From Nitrososphaerota archaeon (GTDB lineage: Archaea; Thermoproteota; Nitrososphaeria; Nitrososphaerales; Nitrosopumilaceae): 64,000 nt of DNA. Positions 17,074 through 25,530 of the stretch are shown here, piece by piece (the stretch's first letter is position 1; every line of letters starts with the position of its first letter). Location: positions 1 through 64,000 of the forward strand of contig JAGWHF010000006.1 in assembly GCA_028866895.1 (NCBI GenBank), given 5' to 3'. Both the position numbers and the translations under genes were made by a program. A model generated the notes under the pieces. That model ran no database searches and had not been told where the DNA came from. It saw only the letters and a program-made list of their open reading frames with translations.

Positions 17074-17837
17074 TTTTTGTCCAACCCCAGCACCGCCAGC
17101 AGGCCGTCGAAATTGCTGCGGGACTGCTCATGCTTGTACTTTTTGAGCGATTTTATCATGATATCCCTGTCCGGTATTCTCATAATCCTGCCGACCTTGC
17201 TTGAAAGTCCCGAGCCTATGAAGATGCTCTGGGTGGCAGACGTCACGTTGGACGTCCTCCTCTCCGTGCTTGCGCTCTCAAAGTCTATTATGCAGGGGGA
17301 CCTGCCAACAATTACGTGCTTGTGTATGTAGCTGAGCTCCCCGTGGTCCAGGCCTATCCTGTCCAAGCTGTAGCAGTCCTCAAGGACCCTGCGTGCAACT
17401 TCCCGGAAGCGGGCAGCCCGTCCCCTGCCCTTGAGTTCCCCCGCCCAGTCGATTATCCTCCTTCCTTCCACGTACTCCATTACCATGAAGTTCTTACTGC
17501 AATCTATTAGTCGCGGGCCTACATTTACCTTGTTTGCAAGCCTGAGCAGTCTTGCCTCGCTTTTCATTTCGGGCCTGCTTGAATCGACCCTGCGTATCTT
17601 GAGCGCCACCATCCTGCCGGCCCTTTTTGCCAGCACGACTACCCCGACGTATCCCTTGCCCAGTACGGGCAGGCTGTTCAGTACTGTCGGGCCCGCAAAC
17701 GTGACGCTCTTGACCCCGAGCCCTCTCAGCTCGGCAACCCGCCTTTCCGCCTCCCTCGGTGCCGGCCGCGGGTATCCCAGAATGAAAGAGTACGGCGGCC
17801 TGCCAAGCCTACCTGCCGGCACTGAAAAGGAGTCCAT
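17070..17837 (-). CDS. RIO/ABC1-like protein kinase
   Basis: A 255-aa small kinase-fold protein. Glycine loop LGKGYVGVVVLAKR, invariant Lys in MVALKIRRVD, hinge FMVMEYVEGRRI, catalytic loop GLDHGELSYIHKHV and metal-binding Asp in CIIDFESAS are all visible, so it is probably active. The loop reads HGELSYIHKH rather than HxDLxxxN, as in lipopolysaccharide-kinase and RIO-like groups. Substrate unknown. The start overlaps the end of cca by 29 nt, which suggests strict co-translation with the tRNA-end enzymes; a different start further in is possible. Confidence 0.8.
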   Translation of the reverse strand: MDSFSVPAGRLGRPPYSFILGYPRPAPREAERRVAELRGLGVKSVTFAGPTVLNSLPVLGKGYVGVVVLAKRAGRMVALKIRRVDSSRPEMKSEARLLRLANKVNVGPRLIDCSKNFMVMEYVEGRRIIDWAGELKGRGRAARFREVARRVLEDCYSLDRIGLDHGELSYIHKHVIVGRSPCIIDFESASTERRTSNVTSATQSIFIGSGLSSKVGRIMRIPDRDIMIKSLKKYKHEQSRSNFDGLLAVLGLDKN

Positions 17838-19143
17838 CGGTAGAGGTAATCTCTGCCAGTGCCTTTTTAATGGATTTGCTTGCAGGCTCGTCCCCCCGCA
17901 GCACCTTGAAGCCGCGCCTGATGTCTGGTATGAGCCCGCTTGGCACCCCGGCCTGTGCGGAACGGTTCCTCAGCAGGTGTTCGAGCAGCTTCTTTGCATG
18001 GTAGTACTCCCTCCTCTGCATCGAAAGTATCCGGCCGTCGTCGCCCACCCATGTCATGATGTTGCCTGAATTTTTCAGTATAAAGTTCTCAGCATCGGAC
18101 CTTCTGTAAACCTCGGGGCCGTTCTTTACTGCAAAGCCCTCGATGGTGGGTAGGCGCAGGAGGAAGATGAGTGCGGCCTCCGACTCTTCGTCCGTTACCG
18201 CGCCCCTTCGGACCACCTCGAATCCCCCGAGCTCAAGCTGCCCCGAAAGGGCCGCCGCGGCGCGCTTTACCTGGCCCCACACGATGTCAGGGCTGCGCCA
18301 CTTGTACCGGAACCTCACTACAAGCACGTTCTTGAGGTTCTTCCTGTTCGGGCTCCTCCTGACGCCCGTGAAGAACCGGAGGGACGGCTTTTTCAAAAAG
18401 GCCCTTGAGGCAAGGATGAATCTTGCGACGTTCTGGGGCGAGATTGCAGTGCCCAGGTTCCTGTTGCTGTCTATCGGGTCTATCAGCACAAGCGGCGTGC
18501 CGAATTTTTTTGCCGGGCTTCCTATCACGTGGCCCGGCGTGAGGCTGGATGCGGCCTCAAGCACCCCAAGGAAGCTGCCGTAATTGTAGACCAGAACCTC
18601 GGCGACGTAGCCTCCAAGGCCCTCCCTTGCAATCTCCGCGCCGTATATCCCTACTCCCTTTAGGAACTTCTTCAGGAGGCGCACCTCGTCCTTCCTTGGG
18701 CCGTCCAGCTTTTCAAGGATGAACCTGGTGTGGAAGGAGGACCTGTCGGCCGCGCTCCTCCACTGGCCCATCCCCACGTCGTACGAGGGAACCACGTTTA
18801 CCTTTATCCCCCTGATCTCAGCCTCCACGTAGGGATGCTCCGAATACCTCAGGCGCGGCCCGAATCTCTTCATTGAATCAAACCCGATCCTCTTGCCAAC
18901 ATCCTCGAAGGTCTTCTCGTCGACGTCCGTTCTTATCTTGACGAAGATGTCAAAGTCCATCCTGTCCTTGAGCCACGTGCCTTTTGCGTAGGACCCGCCC
19001 ATCTCGACCCCTACCACCTGCGGGTGCTTGGACGCCTCGTCCCGTACAAGTCCCAGGAGAAGCCCGGCAATCCTTCCCTTCCTTTCCTCCTCCTGTCTTG
19101 TAGGTACCGAGATCTTTCTTGCCTTCGCCAGCACCGTCCTCAT
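17809..19143 (-). CDS. cca: CCA tRNA nucleotidyltransferase, archaeal class I
   Basis: Adds or repairs the 3' CCA of tRNAs without a nucleic acid template. The nucleotidyltransferase core has GGSYAKGTWLKDRMDFDIFV near residue 49-68, including the two Asp metal ligands, and the third carboxylate in EAEIRGIKVNVVPSYDV. The central and C-terminal domains and total length (444 aa) fit the archaeal class I enzyme. It overlaps thpR by 4 nt; both act on RNA 3' or cyclic ends. The tRNA-Pro gene in this window encodes its own CCA, so repair is relevant too. Confidence 0.93.
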   Translation of the reverse strand: MRTVLAKARKISVPTRQEEERKGRIAGLLLGLVRDEASKHPQVVGVEMGGSYAKGTWLKDRMDFDIFVKIRTDVDEKTFEDVGKRIGFDSMKRFGPRLRYSEHPYVEAEIRGIKVNVVPSYDVGMGQWRSAADRSSFHTRFILEKLDGPRKDEVRLLKKFLKGVGIYGAEIAREGLGGYVAEVLVYNYGSFLGVLEAASSLTPGHVIGSPAKKFGTPLVLIDPIDSNRNLGTAISPQNVARFILASRAFLKKPSLRFFTGVRRSPNRKNLKNVLVVRFRYKWRSPDIVWGQVKRAAAALSGQLELGGFEVVRRGAVTDEESEAALIFLLRLPTIEGFAVKNGPEVYRRSDAENFILKNSGNIMTWVGDDGRILSMQRREYYHAKKLLEHLLRNRSAQAGVPSGLIPDIRRGFKVLRGDEPASKSIKKALAEITSTDGLLFSAGR

Positions 19144-19682
19144 TGCGCCTTTACCACCAGCAGGTCCGAATATACCGGCCCGTTTGAAGTCAGGACGCTC
19201 TGCTTGAACTTGAGCTCCGAGACGGTGTCAGTCCCAAGGCTGACCTTACCGTACCGTGCCAGCCTGCCCGCCATTGCGTCGTCCCTGTTCCTAACCCGGA
19301 AGATTGTAAGGTGGGGCTTGAACGGCTTGTCGGCCTTGAAGCCGAGGGGCGCAAGCCTCTGCTCTACCTGCCTTGCAAGTTCCACAAGCTTCCTGCCGGA
19401 ATCCTCGTCAACGCCTATCCAGATGACGCGCGGGAAATCAGGCTTTGGAAACGCGCCCACGTGCGTAAAGCTTACCTGTATTGGGGAAAATACAATCCCG
19501 GAGAGGGCCTTTTTGACATCCTCTGATGCCTCCTCTGATATCTCCCCCAGGAAGAGTAGCGTGAAATGCATGTTCTTTTTGCTTACCGGGCTTGCCTTGA
19601 TCTGCATCTCGGACTGGAGCCTTGCTATTGATTCAAGAAGGCCGTCGTTGCAAATCTCGACTGCCACAAATGCGCGCATCAT
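19140..19682 (-). CDS. thpR: RNA 2',3'-cyclic phosphodiesterase (2H family)
   Basis: A 2H phosphoesterase with both catalytic motifs: H-F-T-L in KNMHFTLLFLG and H-L-T-I in FKPHLTIFRVR. Such enzymes open 2',3'-cyclic phosphates, a reaction linked to tRNA splicing ends. The frame is open to 19697, but CATTATAGACG (about 19703-19711) puts the transcript start at about 19681, so ATG 19682 or 19679 (MRAFVAVEI) is the likely leaderless start. First gene of the operon thpR-cca-kinase-CDF-glycosylase. Confidence 0.88.
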   Translation of the reverse strand: MMRAFVAVEICNDGLLESIARLQSEMQIKASPVSKKNMHFTLLFLGEISEEASEDVKKALSGIVFSPIQVSFTHVGAFPKPDFPRVIWIGVDEDSGRKLVELARQVEQRLAPLGFKADKPFKPHLTIFRVRNRDDAMAGRLARYGKVSLGTDTVSELKFKQSVLTSNGPVYSDLLVVKAQ

Positions 19683-19793
19683 GAAAGTTTCGCCCATGCC
19701 GTCTATAATGATTTCCGCCCGTCCTTGGCGACCCGCGTAGGGGAAAGGCTGCGGGGCCCTTCCGGTAGCTTGATAGAATGGAAGCGGGGCCCC

Positions 19794-20348
19794 GTGGTTG
19801 TGGCAAAGCTCATCGTGTGCTTTACCGGCATGCCGGGGGCGGGAAAGACTACCATAGCAGAAGCCCTCAGGGCAAGGGGCTTTGACAAGGTAACCATGGG
19901 CGACGCGGTCAGGGCGGAGGCCGCAAGGAGGAACGTGGAACCCACGGGCGCAAACCTCGGCAAGATAATGCTTGAGCTCAGGGAAAAGAAGGGGCCAGGC
20001 GCAGTGGCGGAGCTTGTCAGTGATCAGATAATCAATTCAAAATCAGACGTCGTGCTCGTCGACGGTGTCCGATCGATCTCGGAGATCGAGGTGCTAAAAA
20101 GGATCGGCAAGGTCAGGGTGCTCGCAGTCCACGCATCGGGCGACACGCGGTTCCGGTTTCTGACCGGGCGCGGGAGGTCCGACGCCCCTTCCGACAGGGG
20201 CGAGTTTGCCCAGAGGGACTCGAGGGAGATCGGGGTCGGGATGAGCGAGTCAATCGCGCTTGCCGACGAGACGATATCAAACAACAACCTCTCAATCGAG
20301 GAGCTGGTAAATGCAGCCTACGAGATCATCAAGGGCTGGATGGATTGA
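19794..20348 (+). CDS. UPF0200-type P-loop kinase (dephospho-CoA kinase-like)
   Basis: A nucleotide kinase fold with Walker A FTGMPGAGKTTIAEAL, then MGDAVRAEAARRNVEPTG, a Walker B-like VVLVDGVRSISEIEVL and a lid segment RFRFLTGRGRSDAPSD. This order is that of the archaeal UPF0200 family, related to dephospho-CoA and adenylate kinases; the substrate has not been assigned with confidence. The frame is open from 19725, but the first residues are not protein-like; GTG 19794 or GTG 19800 (MAKLIVCFTG) fits the P-loop start. It overlaps the next gene by TTGA. Confidence 0.82.
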   Translation: MVVAKLIVCFTGMPGAGKTTIAEALRARGFDKVTMGDAVRAEAARRNVEPTGANLGKIMLELREKKGPGAVAELVSDQIINSKSDVVLVDGVRSISEIEVLKRIGKVRVLAVHASGDTRFRFLTGRGRSDAPSDRGEFAQRDSREIGVGMSESIALADETISNNNLSIEELVNAAYEIIKGWMD

Positions 20349-20749
20349 AGGCGCCTGACATCGCATGCAAGATAGAGGCGTATGCGGCGGTAACCCCGTC
20401 CGAGGACGAGGAGAAGGTCAGGACTGCGCTTGAGAACGTCATGCCGGAGGCCGACTACCAGTACAAGGACGGCAGCATAAAGGCCACCTCAAGGGATCTC
20501 TCCTCGCTCTCAAAGATAGCGGAGACCGTACGGAGGCGCAAGGTCAACAGGGTATACAGGAGGCAGATGAGGTTCAACGAGAAGGGGGACACCACATGGT
20601 TCTACCTCAACAAGCAGGCAGCATTTGTAAATGTGATCGCGCTCTGCGAGGAGGCGGAGGAATCCCCGCTGGGGCCCATCAAGGTGATAATCCACTCAAG
20701 GCAGCTGGACAAGATAGTCGACTGGCTTGCGCCAGAGTTTGTCGGCTAG
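20345..20749 (+). CDS. UPF0201-type RNA-binding-like protein
   Basis: A 134-aa protein starting at TTG that overlaps the stop of the upstream kinase gene by 4 nt. The sequence (IEAYAAVTPSEDEEKVRTAL, ENVMPEADYQYKDGSIKATS, LNKQAAFVNVIALCEEAEES, GPIKVIIHSRQLDKIVDWLAP) matches the archaeal UPF0201 layout, a fold related to ribosomal protein L5 and probably RNA-binding. UPF0200 and UPF0201 genes are often adjacent in archaea, which supports both calls and a linked, still unknown, function. Confidence 0.8.
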   Translation: MKAPDIACKIEAYAAVTPSEDEEKVRTALENVMPEADYQYKDGSIKATSRDLSSLSKIAETVRRRKVNRVYRRQMRFNEKGDTTWFYLNKQAAFVNVIALCEEAEESPLGPIKVIIHSRQLDKIVDWLAPEFVG

Positions 20750-20821
20750 AGAATTTTTCTACAGTTGCTCAATTTGTATGCATTACCCTTTTTTTATTAA
20801 AAGCAGAGGAGACCTGACTGT

Positions 20822-21709
20822 TTGCTTGGAAAGCTGATAATAATCGGGATAATAGCGGTAGGTCTTGCAGTCGTGCTGCCAGGCCTTCTAAGGGGGGGAC
20901 AGCACGCAGGGCCCCTCCAGACGCTCAAGGAGAGAATAGACTATGCAACTGCCTCCCATCCTGGAAGCAACTCCACCGGGTATGCCGGATACGGCGGGAT
21001 TCTTGCAACCGGGCAGGGCGGCGGCAACCAGTCAGGCCGGGCCGCAGGCCTGAATTCCGGCACTCCGCAGGGCACCCCGGCATCTCCTGCAGGCCAGTCC
21101 TATACGGGGCAGGTATTCCGCAATGAGAACGGCACCTGCCAGGTCTCTGTGCCCGGGATGGCCCAGACCGTCAACGGGCAGACCGAGCTTACCTACGTCA
21201 TCCAGGTCCCGGACTGCAGCCTGCCGGTGAACCGTCCGGTTGACGTGACAGTAAATCCGCAGCAGAACCCGGCCCGGCAGGCAGGCGGGGGAGGGGCGAT
21301 CGAGGTCGTTCCCTTCTATTATCCGGGCAGCGGAGGCGGCCAGAATGCCCCTGCATCCGGGCAGGGCCAGGCCAGCCCCAGCGGGCAAAATTCCCCGCCA
21401 ACCGCACCTCCATACTTCCAGACCGTGCAGCTTGACGCTGTCAACCAGGGAACAGGCGTCATGCTGTCATACGACGATACCACCGGAAAGACCACGCAGG
21501 TCACGGTGGTCATGAAGAACAGCCAGAAGACCCTCTTCTCCGGCGACTTTTACTCGTCCCAATTCCATACCGAGGTAAATGACATCCCCAATACCCCGCA
21601 CATGATTGAAATGACAATACAGAACTCGCTTTACGGTACATTGCACGCATCGGTATACGCCCCCTCGGACATTCAAAACTCCACCATATCCGGGATATTT
21701 GCAAACTAG
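20822..21709 (+). CDS. Exported low-complexity protein with N-terminal anchor
   Basis: A 295-aa protein from TTG 20822; a TATA-like TTTTTTTATTAAAAG lies about 25-30 nt upstream. The N-terminus (LIIIGIIAVGLAVVLPGLL) is a signal or anchor helix. Residues about 40-200 are rich in Gly, Gln, Pro and Asn, with a small island (VFRNENGTCQVSVPGMAQTV) holding two cysteines; the last 95 residues look like a beta-sandwich (VQLDAVNQGTGVMLSYDDTT). Several N-x-S/T sites fit surface glycosylation. No family recognised. Confidence 0.75.
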   Translation: MLGKLIIIGIIAVGLAVVLPGLLRGGQHAGPLQTLKERIDYATASHPGSNSTGYAGYGGILATGQGGGNQSGRAAGLNSGTPQGTPASPAGQSYTGQVFRNENGTCQVSVPGMAQTVNGQTELTYVIQVPDCSLPVNRPVDVTVNPQQNPARQAGGGGAIEVVPFYYPGSGGGQNAPASGQGQASPSGQNSPPTAPPYFQTVQLDAVNQGTGVMLSYDDTTGKTTQVTVVMKNSQKTLFSGDFYSSQFHTEVNDIPNTPHMIEMTIQNSLYGTLHASVYAPSDIQNSTISGIFAN

Positions 21710-22011
21710 GCCTTTGCCCCACTGATTTCAATAAACTGGAAAAGATTTGATGGCGTGGCCCTGTATAGGCAGGAAGCCATCCTGCCGCTTGCGCACCTTT
21801 GTGCGCTCTACTATGTACTGTTTTTCGCAGAGCCACGCAAATTCAATCGCCAGAATTTGCGTCTTTTCTCATTGTTATGTATACGAATTTATGATATTTA
21901 ACAATATATCATAATTCTCACAAATAATTTCCAAATTAATGTTATTTATTATTCACTTGCTTGCAATTCTGCCAAATCCTTGCCATTCCCGTACAAAATT
22001 TTACACCGACC
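21710..22011. other. Intergenic between convergent genes
   Basis: AT-rich, 302 nt, no supported gene. Contains the inverted repeat at 21889-21914. Confidence 0.6.
21889..21914. terminator. AT-rich inverted repeat, possible bidirectional terminator
   Basis: TTATGATAT (21889-21897) and ATATCATAA (21906-21914) form a perfect 9-bp stem with an 8-nt loop, placed between two convergent transcription units and followed by T-rich sequence on both strands. It could also be a protein-binding site. Confidence 0.45.
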
Positions 22012-22731
22012 CTACGGACTGAACGCTGCGGCCAGGGCAGGCAGTGCCTCCGCCGCGGACGAGCGCACTGAGAGGTCCATCATGCCACTCATCGGCGTCT
22101 CCTCGGGATTTACCTCGACTAGAGTCGCTCCGTTCTTCTTTGCGTATGCAGGCAGCAGGTTTGCAGGCGATACCGCAAGCGAGGTGCCCACCACCACCAT
22201 CAGGTCGCACGAGCTTGCATGCCCTATTGCCGCCCTCCAGACGTCCTGCGGCAGCTGCTCGCCAAACCACACCACGTCGGGCCTCAGCACCTTGCCGCAC
22301 CTGCATAACGGGGGCAGCCTTGAGAAACCCGCAGTCACCGTGTCCTTAAAGCCGCACGCGGTGCACCTTATCCTGATGATGCTGCCGTGCAATTCGTAAA
22401 CGCTCGTGCTTCCGGCCCTCTGGTGCAGCCCGTCGATATTCTGGGTGAGGACGTGGACGCGCCTTGACTTTTCAAGCCCGGCAATCGCAAGATGGCCCTC
22501 ATTGGGCCGCGCCGCCAGGATGTTCCGCCTCCTCTCCTCGTACCACTCCCATACAAGTTCCGGGTCCTCGTAAAACGCGCCTATCGTTGCAAGCTTCATC
22601 GCGTCATGCTTGCGCCACAGCCCGTCCTTTCCCCTGAAGGTCGGTATGCCGCTCTCCTGCGAGATCCCGGCACCTGTGACAAACACGACCGTCCTTGCAC
22701 GGGCCATCCTGTCCGCTACCCGGCCGAACAT
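22012..22731 (-). CDS. Sir2-type NAD-dependent protein deacylase
   Basis: Sirtuin that removes acyl groups from lysines using NAD+. NAD-binding motif TGAGISQESGIPTFRG, QNIDGLHQRAG, catalytic His in VYELHGS, a Cys4 zinc site (CTACG then LCRCG) and the GTSLAVSPAN motif. In archaea the known target class includes the chromatin protein Alba. The frame extends to 22770 inside rnz; ATG 22731, just after the rnz stop, gives the normal N-terminus (MFGRVADRMARARTVVFVTG). Last gene of the prs, Trm-G10, rnz, sir2 operon. Confidence 0.92.
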   Translation of the reverse strand: MFGRVADRMARARTVVFVTGAGISQESGIPTFRGKDGLWRKHDAMKLATIGAFYEDPELVWEWYEERRRNILAARPNEGHLAIAGLEKSRRVHVLTQNIDGLHQRAGSTSVYELHGSIIRIRCTACGFKDTVTAGFSRLPPLCRCGKVLRPDVVWFGEQLPQDVWRAAIGHASSCDLMVVVGTSLAVSPANLLPAYAKKNGATLVEVNPEETPMSGMMDLSVRSSAAEALPALAAAFSP

Positions 22732-22732
22732 C

Positions 22733-23632
22733 TCACTTGATCTCAATCTCAAGCATGTCCCTTGCGGCAATTACCGACCGGTGCACGGCCCCCGCCTCGG
22801 CCACAAGCTCGCCGGCATCATCGTACCTTGCCGAAAAATGCGTCAGTATGAGGTTTGACACGCCTGCCCTCCTTGCAAGTTCCGCCGCCTCGACCGAGGT
22901 GGAGTGGTAGTTCTCCCTTGCCTTGTCCCGCAGCGAGTCAGAGTATGTTGAATCAAACGTCATGTAGTCGCACCCCGTAAAAAACGCCTCAAGCCTCGGC
23001 GAGGGCCGGGTGTCCCCCGATATCCCTATCCTCCTTCCCCGCCTCTTCTCCCCCGTTACCTCCTGCGGCCTGACAGTCCTGCCCCCTGCCTGCACCTCCC
23101 TTCCCTGCTGCAACTCGTGCCAGAGCTTCCCCTCCTCCACCCCTAGCTGCCTTGCCTTCTCGGGATAAAACCTGCCGGGCCTGTCCTTCTCCACAAAGAG
23201 GTATGAAAATGCGGGAATCGAGTGCTCCGCCCCGCACGCGCTTACGGTGTATGCTGCGTCCTCGTGTACCGTACCCTCCCTTATCCTTGTCACCCTGATC
23301 GGGAATGAAAGCCCGAAGTTTAGCACCTTGAGGTTTGCCGCAAGAAACTCGTCGATGCCAGGCGGACCGAAGATGTCCACCGGCTCCGTCCTGTTCTGCA
23401 GCGACATTGTCTGCAGCATCCCGAGTATCCCTATGCAATGGTCCCCGTGCAGGTGCGTCACAAATATTTTCATCCTCTTGTTCCATCCGAGCCGGGCCTT
23501 CTGGTACGCGACCTGCGCGCCCTCGCCCGCATCAAACATCAGGATCTCCCTGTCCAATACCAGGCAGATGCACGTCATGCCGCGCTCCGCGGTCGGCTGG
23601 GCGGCAGAGGTCCCGAGAAAAACCAGTTTCAT
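22733..23632 (-). CDS. rnz: Ribonuclease Z
   Basis: Endonuclease that removes tRNA 3' trailers. Metallo-beta-lactamase fold with motif [14 protein letters not shown], a GEGAQ motif upstream ([13 protein letters not shown]), FDSTYSD region ([11 protein letters not shown]) and the terminal [11 protein letters not shown]. Length (299 aa) is normal for the short form. It overlaps the Trm-G10 methyltransferase gene by 4 nt and precedes sir2, so tRNA processing and modification are co-expressed here. Confidence 0.93.
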   Translation of the reverse strand: MKLVFLGTSAAQPTAERGMTCICLVLDREILMFDAGEGAQVAYQKARLGWNKRMKIFVTHLHGDHCIGILGMLQTMSLQNRTEPVDIFGPPGIDEFLAANLKVLNFGLSFPIRVTRIREGTVHEDAAYTVSACGAEHSIPAFSYLFVEKDRPGRFYPEKARQLGVEEGKLWHELQQGREVQAGGRTVRPQEVTGEKRRGRRIGISGDTRPSPRLEAFFTGCDYMTFDSTYSDSLRDKARENYHSTSVEAAELARRAGVSNLILTHFSARYDDAGELVAEAGAVHRSVIAARDMLEIEIK

Positions 23633-24555
23633 CTTACTGCAATCACTCTTGTGAGGCTTTTATGTCTGTACACCTCGTATTTTTTTGCTTTGGCAAGCAC
23701 GTCGGCCTCCGTCCCCTTCTTGTAGACCACGACCAGCCTCATCCTTTCCGGGATGACGGAGACAAGGTCGCGTATTACCTCCCCCGGGCTTGAGGAGGAC
23801 CGCGACGCGTTGCCGTACGGAACATCAGTCACCACGGCGTCAAACGCCCCCCCGATGCCCGCAAGGATGCGGTGCGTCGAGTTGATGATTCCAGCCCCAT
23901 ACCCGTTTGCAGCAAGGTTCCTCCCCGTGATACGGCACATCCGGTAATCAAAGTCAACGCCCGTTGCCATCATCCCCATTGATTCCGCCTCAAGAAGTAT
24001 GGTCCCGCTCCCGCAGAACGGGTCGCAGAGGCTGCAGCCCTCCCTCAGCCCTGCAAGGTTCACCATGCACCGGGCAATCTTCCAGCCGATCTCGGTAGGA
24101 TGCCTTGTAACCTTCCTCGGCCTTGCGGGTGAGTACCCCTCCGAGTAGCCGAGGAATGCCGCGCCGTCGGTGACTATCTGGTATACCGTAAGCGATGGAC
24201 TTGAGAGCGAGACCCTCAAGCCCGTCTTCCTTGACAGAATCGCGCCAGTCTCACTCTCAAGTCCCGGCACGTCAAGCCTCCTTGAGGAGAGGTTGACCAC
24301 CCTGACCGCAAAGCTGCCAGCCCTCGGAAGCTCCACGTCCGAGATCCCGTCCATGGTCCCGGCAAGCCTCCCTGCAATCCTTACAAAGGCCGCGCGGCGT
24401 GCCACCGCCCTCCATGGCGCCTTCGATGATATGATTGAGAGCCGCGAGTCCGCCGTGTGGCTCGCGCCGCCGTCGTACGACCTTGCTATGGAGACCAGCT
24501 CGTCCCTTGCAAGCTCCTCATGCTCCCCTGATAATACGAAGAAGCTCCGTTCCAT
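23629..24555 (-). CDS. tRNA (guanine-10, N2) methyltransferase
   Basis: A 308-aa THUMP plus Rossmann methyltransferase of the Trm-G10/Trm11 group, which makes m2G/m2,2G at tRNA position 10. The N-terminal THUMP-like part ends at about 150; [21 protein letters not shown] leads into the SAM motif [15 protein letters not shown]. The catalytic N/D-P-P-Y motif appears as TDVPYGNAS. It abuts prs by 1 nt and overlaps rnz by 4 nt. Confidence 0.87.
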   Translation of the reverse strand: MERSFFVLSGEHEELARDELVSIARSYDGGASHTADSRLSIISSKAPWRAVARRAAFVRIAGRLAGTMDGISDVELPRAGSFAVRVVNLSSRRLDVPGLESETGAILSRKTGLRVSLSSPSLTVYQIVTDGAAFLGYSEGYSPARPRKVTRHPTEIGWKIARCMVNLAGLREGCSLCDPFCGSGTILLEAESMGMMATGVDFDYRMCRITGRNLAANGYGAGIINSTHRILAGIGGAFDAVVTDVPYGNASRSSSSPGEVIRDLVSVIPERMRLVVVYKKGTEADVLAKAKKYEVYRHKSLTRVIAVR

Positions 24556-25440
24556 TCAGGCTATTGCCCTTGCGATTGCAGGCGAGACGTCCACCATGGC
24601 AGTCCTCCCCGGTATGGTGTTGGTGCTTACAATCCTTGACACTCCCGCCTTTTTGATCCTTTTTTCCGCATCCCCTATCAGGAGCGCGTGGGTGCACGTG
24701 GCGTATATTTTTCCGCACCTCTGCTTCCTGAGGTGCTCCGAGGCCTTGACGATGCTTCCGCCGGTGCTTATCATGTCGTCTACTATGATGATATCCCTGT
24801 CCCTGACATCCCGGTTGGTGCTTGATTTTATCGTGACCTCGCCGCTCCTCCTGTCGCGGTGCTTCTCAAGCGCGATGTATCCAGTACCAAGGAGGCCGGC
24901 AAAGTTCCTTGCCCTCCCGGCCCCGCCCATGTCGGGGGACACCACAAGCGGGTCCATCAGCCGCATCTTCTTGAAGTACCTGACAAGCTCCCCCACTGCC
25001 GTGACGTTCTTTGATGGGAACTGGAAGTGCTTGAGCGCCGTCATGCTGTGGATGTCGACCACCAGCATCCTTGCGGCGCCCGCCGCCTTGAACATCTTTG
25101 CAACAAGCGACATCGTGACAACCTCCCTTGGGAGGAACTCCCTGTCCTGCCTTGCGTACCCCATATACGGTACAACGGCGTACACCTGGGAGGAGTACTT
25201 TCGCGCCTGTGAAACCAGCGCAAGCGCGCGGACAAGGTTTGAATCGACGGGGGGATATACGGACTGGACCACGACTATCCTGCCTGAAGGCTTCCCCTTC
25301 AGCGTAATCTTGCTCTCGCCGTCCGGAAAGACCCTCAGGTCGCATCCCACGTACCTTGATCCCAGCCTTGACGCGACCCTCCGTGCAAGCTGTTCGGAAG
25401 ACGGTCCACCTATTACTGTAAAGCCGGCCAACAGACTCAT
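24556..25440 (-). CDS. prs: Ribose-phosphate pyrophosphokinase
   Basis: Makes PRPP from ribose 5-phosphate and ATP for nucleotide, histidine and cofactor synthesis. Key regions: VFPDGESKITLKG, PYMGYARQDREFLPREVVTM (flexible ATP loop), VVDIHSMTALKHF, DMGGAGRARNFAG and the PRPP loop RDIIIVDDMISTGGSIVKA. Length 294 aa fits the archaeal class. First gene of a four-gene minus-strand operon whose other members process and modify tRNA. Confidence 0.95.
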   Translation of the reverse strand: MSLLAGFTVIGGPSSEQLARRVASRLGSRYVGCDLRVFPDGESKITLKGKPSGRIVVVQSVYPPVDSNLVRALALVSQARKYSSQVYAVVPYMGYARQDREFLPREVVTMSLVAKMFKAAGAARMLVVDIHSMTALKHFQFPSKNVTAVGELVRYFKKMRLMDPLVVSPDMGGAGRARNFAGLLGTGYIALEKHRDRRSGEVTIKSSTNRDVRDRDIIIVDDMISTGGSIVKASEHLRKQRCGKIYATCTHALLIGDAEKRIKKAGVSRIVSTNTIPGRTAMVDVSPAIARAIA

Positions 25441-25530
25441 CGAGCAAATCTGCTATTCTTAAGTTTTGAGGAGGCCGGAACTGGAAACACCAAGTATGTT
25501 TAAACGAGTCTTTTGCAAAATGATATCTGG

